Below the pieces are notes generated by a model. It worked only from the letters and a program-made list of their open reading frames with translations. It was not told the origin of the DNA and did no database searches. This document shows positions 43,264 to 43,274 of a DNA stretch of 43,274 nt, piece by piece; position 1 is the first letter of the stretch; each line of letters begins with the position of its first letter. The DNA comes from Parablautia intestinalis (GTDB lineage Bacteria > Bacillota > Clostridia > Lachnospirales > Lachnospiraceae), in NCBI GenBank assembly GCA_003612395.1, contig RAYQ01000026.1, positions 1-43,274 of the forward strand, read 5' to 3'. The translations under genes and the position numbers were made by a program.

Positions 43264-43274
43264 CACTATAATTC

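Noticed and set aside
1-43274. CRISPR array, tRNA or rRNA genes, prophage genes
   Set aside because: No regularly spaced repeats, no cloverleaf-like or rRNA-like sequence and no phage structural genes were seen on either strand.

Overview
The window is a 43 kb cell-surface glycopolymer biosynthesis and export locus from a low-G+C Gram-positive bacterium, most likely an anaerobic clostridium of the Lachnospiraceae type. This is inferred from the AT-rich codon use, strong GGAG-type ribosome binding sites, frequent TTG and GTG starts, teichoic-acid-type enzymes and an IS630 element. No rRNA, tRNA or housekeeping gene is present to fix the taxon.

Layout. (1) 1-3577: a leader with hairpins, then an IspD/TarI-type cytidylyltransferase, an extended SDR and a CDP-glycerol-type polyol-phosphate transferase, visibly richer in G+C than what follows. 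(2) 3676-15150: a tightly packed AT-rich run of two radical SAM enzymes, FkbM and other methyltransferases, DUF616-type and GT-B glycosyltransferases, a DegT aminotransferase, a cupin, a GT2 enzyme and a small membrane protein. (3) 15170-17159: an intact IS630 element, the terminator it was separated from, and decayed gene remnants. (4) 17160-31301: glycosyltransferases (GT4, two WbsX paralogues, DUF4422), two more small membrane proteins and a 740-residue multidomain cytidylyltransferase. (5) 31343-33370: a TagG/TagH-type ABC exporter. (6) 33734-37461, minus strand: a GtrB-like GT2, a GtrII-like membrane glucosyltransferase and an acyltransferase-3. (7) 37462-37929: a divergent regulatory region. 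(8) 37930-42778: a LicD fusion, two acyltransferase-3 proteins and a zinc-ribbon methyltransferase, followed by a terminator.

Functional reading (inference): the cytosolic enzymes build and methylate an unusual phosphopolyol- and amino-sugar-containing glycan, which the ABC pair exports. The GtrB/GtrII pair and the three acyltransferases then decorate it, probably on the outer face of the membrane. No initiating phosphoglycosyltransferase and no Wzx/Wzy pair is in the window.

The most striking property is one small Rossmann-like module of about 90 residues. Its core is a hydrophobic strand, then YG.G..G, then an ID.N-type second strand. It recurs in 16 of the 34 non-transposase proteins: at the N-terminus, in the middle, at the C-terminus, or alone behind a membrane helix. 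It is fused to at least nine unrelated catalytic folds, and two further copies are visible as pseudogene remnants. A GT4 enzyme with the module fused has a close paralogue without it whose stop overlaps a gene for a membrane-anchored module. I suggest a shared docking or scaffolding domain that organises the glycan assembly line. Separately, two methyltransferase-type genes each carry an in-frame run of nine G in AT-rich surroundings, placed so that a one-base slip in either direction truncates the enzyme but leaves its N-terminal module. This looks like phase variation.
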